Below, piece by piece: positions 18,873 to 20,678 of a stretch of DNA of 20,678 bases. A model generated the notes under the pieces. That model was given only the letters and a program-made list of their open reading frames with translations. It did not search any database and was not told the origin of the DNA. The first letter of the stretch is position 1. The number at the start of each line of letters is the position of its first letter. The position numbers were made by a program, and so were the translations under genes. The stretch is from Ephemerocybe angulata (taxonomy: Eukaryota > Basidiomycota > Agaricomycetes > Agaricales > Psathyrellaceae), in NCBI GenBank assembly GCA_013368325.1, contig JAACJK010000095.1, positions 1 to 20,678 of the forward strand. Direction: 5' to 3'.

Positions 18873-20010
18873 CTAGACAACGACAGGGGCGACTCGGACG
18901 TCAACTCTCAGACGACTACCCAATCCACGCCCACAGGTTGCGGGACCCTGTTCAAAGACGACTCTACGAAACGGTCGAGTTCCAACTGCTCTCCAAATAT
19001 CGATGTCACCCGTCGGCATGCCGTTCCACGTCCGGTACTTGAACACCTTTCGAACGAAGTAACCGTAGCCCCCAACCTCCCAAAACTCTCTACCCATACC
19101 TATGCGAGTCAAATACGCATGAATCACAGATATTCGGGAGAGCAAAGCGGCCATATCGTCTTTGGAAAGACCTTCACAAGCGAAGGTAGTCCCCCACCTC
19201 GGAATACGGTAAGGGTAGAGGCGGTTAGGACCAGGACGCGCAATTTCGCCAAGGCAGCGATGGGACCGTGAAGCAGTCGAGCACAGCCTAAAACAATGAT
19301 TCAAGTCAAATAAGCCCTTGCTAAGGTACAACAAACCCTTACCCCTGATGTCCAGCTGCTTTTGTTCCAGCGAAAAATTGCGTAAGTTGGGGTACGCATG
19401 CCTAACGAGCGGAAGGGCGAGTCCAATATCGAGGGATTTCCAAGCTTTAAGCTTAAGGTCTCGAGGGTGTCTCCGAGTACAGTGTTCTCTGACGCCGAAA
19501 GGAAATTGCCAGGTCGTCATGTCCAAAAAATGCGCGACATCCAACGACACCAACTGGCGGTGGTACGCAATGTCAAGCAGAGCCGGGATCCCGTCAATCG
19601 GAGGTAACCGAGGTGAGGTACGGTCAACGATGAAGATGGACTCCCCGACGCCATATCGCCGATGACGAGTGCTGGATGTACGCGCTTCGAACCATCCCAT
19701 TTTTCATCCTCTCCATTAAATGGATAGCGTCAAGGGGATTCGCATCCAACCAGAGCGCCTTCAAGTTGACAGGCGCGGTAAGACATCGGCGAGGAGCGCA
19801 GTGTTGAGATGCAGGTCGGAATCCGCCCACCCTCTGAACCATACACGTTGCACCAACGCACAACAGCGACGGGATGTTGTGGACCCTGATAAAAGCGCAG
19901 CCATAAGCCTCCTCCCCTGCGCGCCCGAGAGGATCAAAGAGGAGTACCGAACGTGCTCCCCGACATCCACTGTGCGCCTGCAGGCGAGCATAAACCGCGT
20001 GGGCTACAGG
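18873..20010 (-). pseudogene. F-box/leucine-rich-repeat-like gene, frame-broken
   Basis: Coding-looking blocks follow each other but in different frames. ALVQRVWFRGWADSDLHLN and DVLPRL (19761-19991 frame) lead directly into VNLKALWLDANPLDAIHL one base out of register, near 19766, as if a single G were missing. Then come LVSLDVAHFLDMTTWQF, TVLGDTLETLSL in another frame, and KAWKSLDIGLALPLVRHAY with PNLRNFSLEQKQL. The L-x-x-L-x-L spacing and YPNLRxxSLE pattern recall F-box/LRR proteins of basidiomycetes. The C-terminal half (GMGREFWEVGGYGYFVRKVF) is open to 18873. No F-box was found to the right. At least three frame changes without intron signals argue for decay. Sequencing errors are the alternative. 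Confidence 0.45.
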
Positions 20011-20678
20011 GGCCGAAGCGAGGAGCGCGGCTACGATGGTCAGAGTTCATTTGCTAAGGACAGTAACGAAGCGTCCCCCGACGACTCGCGTCGATCAACA
20101 GATGAAGCTTCCATCAGGTGAATGCGAGGGGAAGGAAACTGTCGAGAGGATGCGTCCGTAATAGCAAGAAAGGAGGACGCCAATGAAAGAAGGAGTCTGC
20201 AACCTCGACCCTTTTGTATGCACAGAAGGCCACCTGGTCGCTGTCACGATTCACCCACCTCAGTACCTAAGATACGCACCCATAAAATCCGAATCAATAG
20301 GAGGGTATATACTCGTTATGGGATTCACATCTAAAGTATTCCAAGATCGCGCCGAATGCACTGTGAAAATTATAGGTTAACATCTTATCACCAGGAGAGG
20401 TAATTTTAAAGGTAGAGAGGGACTTTACGAGAGTAGAGCATACGATCTACGCGCTCAAGATCCATCAGCACCATCGTAAACAAGTAAGAACCTTTGAGGT
20501 TCGCGTAGTATGGTGCATCCACGGATCCCCATCCAAAAGCCACGTGGGCCTCGATACATAAGGTGCTCACCTGTAGCCAAACCGGCTGCTTATAAAAAGA
20601 CGGTAAAAAGGTTGAAAGTAGATCGCAGCACCCCCGGGTTTCATCCGTCGCCATATCCTCAGCCTTCAGGAAAGGAAC
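20011..20678. other. Right end of the window, no secure gene
   Basis: A 65-codon plus-strand frame at 20183-20380 (MKEGVCNLDPFVCTEGHL...) and an 82-codon minus-strand frame at 20406-20654 are open. The latter holds a GTGAGC donor-like site after KQPVWLQ. Neither has a recognisable domain. Confidence 0.35.
20591..20598 (+). promoter_or_regulatory. Possible TATA box pointing out of the window
   Basis: TATAAAAA occurs about 80 nt from the right edge. If real, its gene begins beyond the window. Confidence 0.25.

Noticed and set aside
1..20678. tRNA genes or a CRISPR array
   Set aside because: No A-box/B-box pair with a foldable cloverleaf and no regularly spaced repeats were seen. The several GGTTCGA-like strings lack partners.

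Overview
The window looks like nuclear DNA of an Agaricomycete-type basidiomycete. Genes are built from short exons with many small introns (mostly 42-101 nt) that have GT/AG borders and CTGAC, TTGAC or CTAAC branch points. Two genes belong to an F-box-like family that, from memory, is greatly expanded in mushroom-forming fungi, and a transposase remnant resembles the Plavaka/KDZ-type elements common in those genomes. No rRNA, tRNA or CRISPR array was seen. All calls rest on reading the sequence by eye; no database search was run.

Layout. 1-4400: a poorly resolved minus-strand gene (230-1191), a three-exon plus-strand F-box-like gene (1818-2967), and a three-exon minus-strand gene of unknown function (3531-4376). 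4400-7540: no convincing gene, but a 32-nt tandem repeat and two diverged copies of a roughly 110-nt segment, one with an intact intron-like signal set and one with it broken. 7543-9264: a decayed 14-3-3 gene lying tail-to-tail with a transposase fragment. 9460-12589: a full-length, 12-exon minus-strand homolog of the class I ribonucleotide reductase large subunit. 12945-15211: a second, four-exon F-box-like gene followed by a small four-exon gene, each with a TATA box. 15900-20678: an acidic hypothetical gene candidate, an orphan C-terminal fragment of CDC48, a frame-broken leucine-rich-repeat-like gene, and little else.

The most interesting item is the ribonucleotide reductase homolog. Once nine exons are joined at consensus splice sites it aligns almost gap-free with RNR1 over its whole length and has no stop. 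Yet the thiyl-radical cysteine, its redox partner, the radical-transfer tyrosine pair and the C-terminal cysteine pair are all gone. An open frame without chemistry suggests a maintained pseudoenzyme rather than a dead gene.

The window mixes broken pieces of highly conserved housekeeping genes (14-3-3, CDC48) with fast-evolving lineage-specific families. It therefore reads as an accessory, duplication-prone region. Nothing in the sequence shows that these genes work in one pathway.
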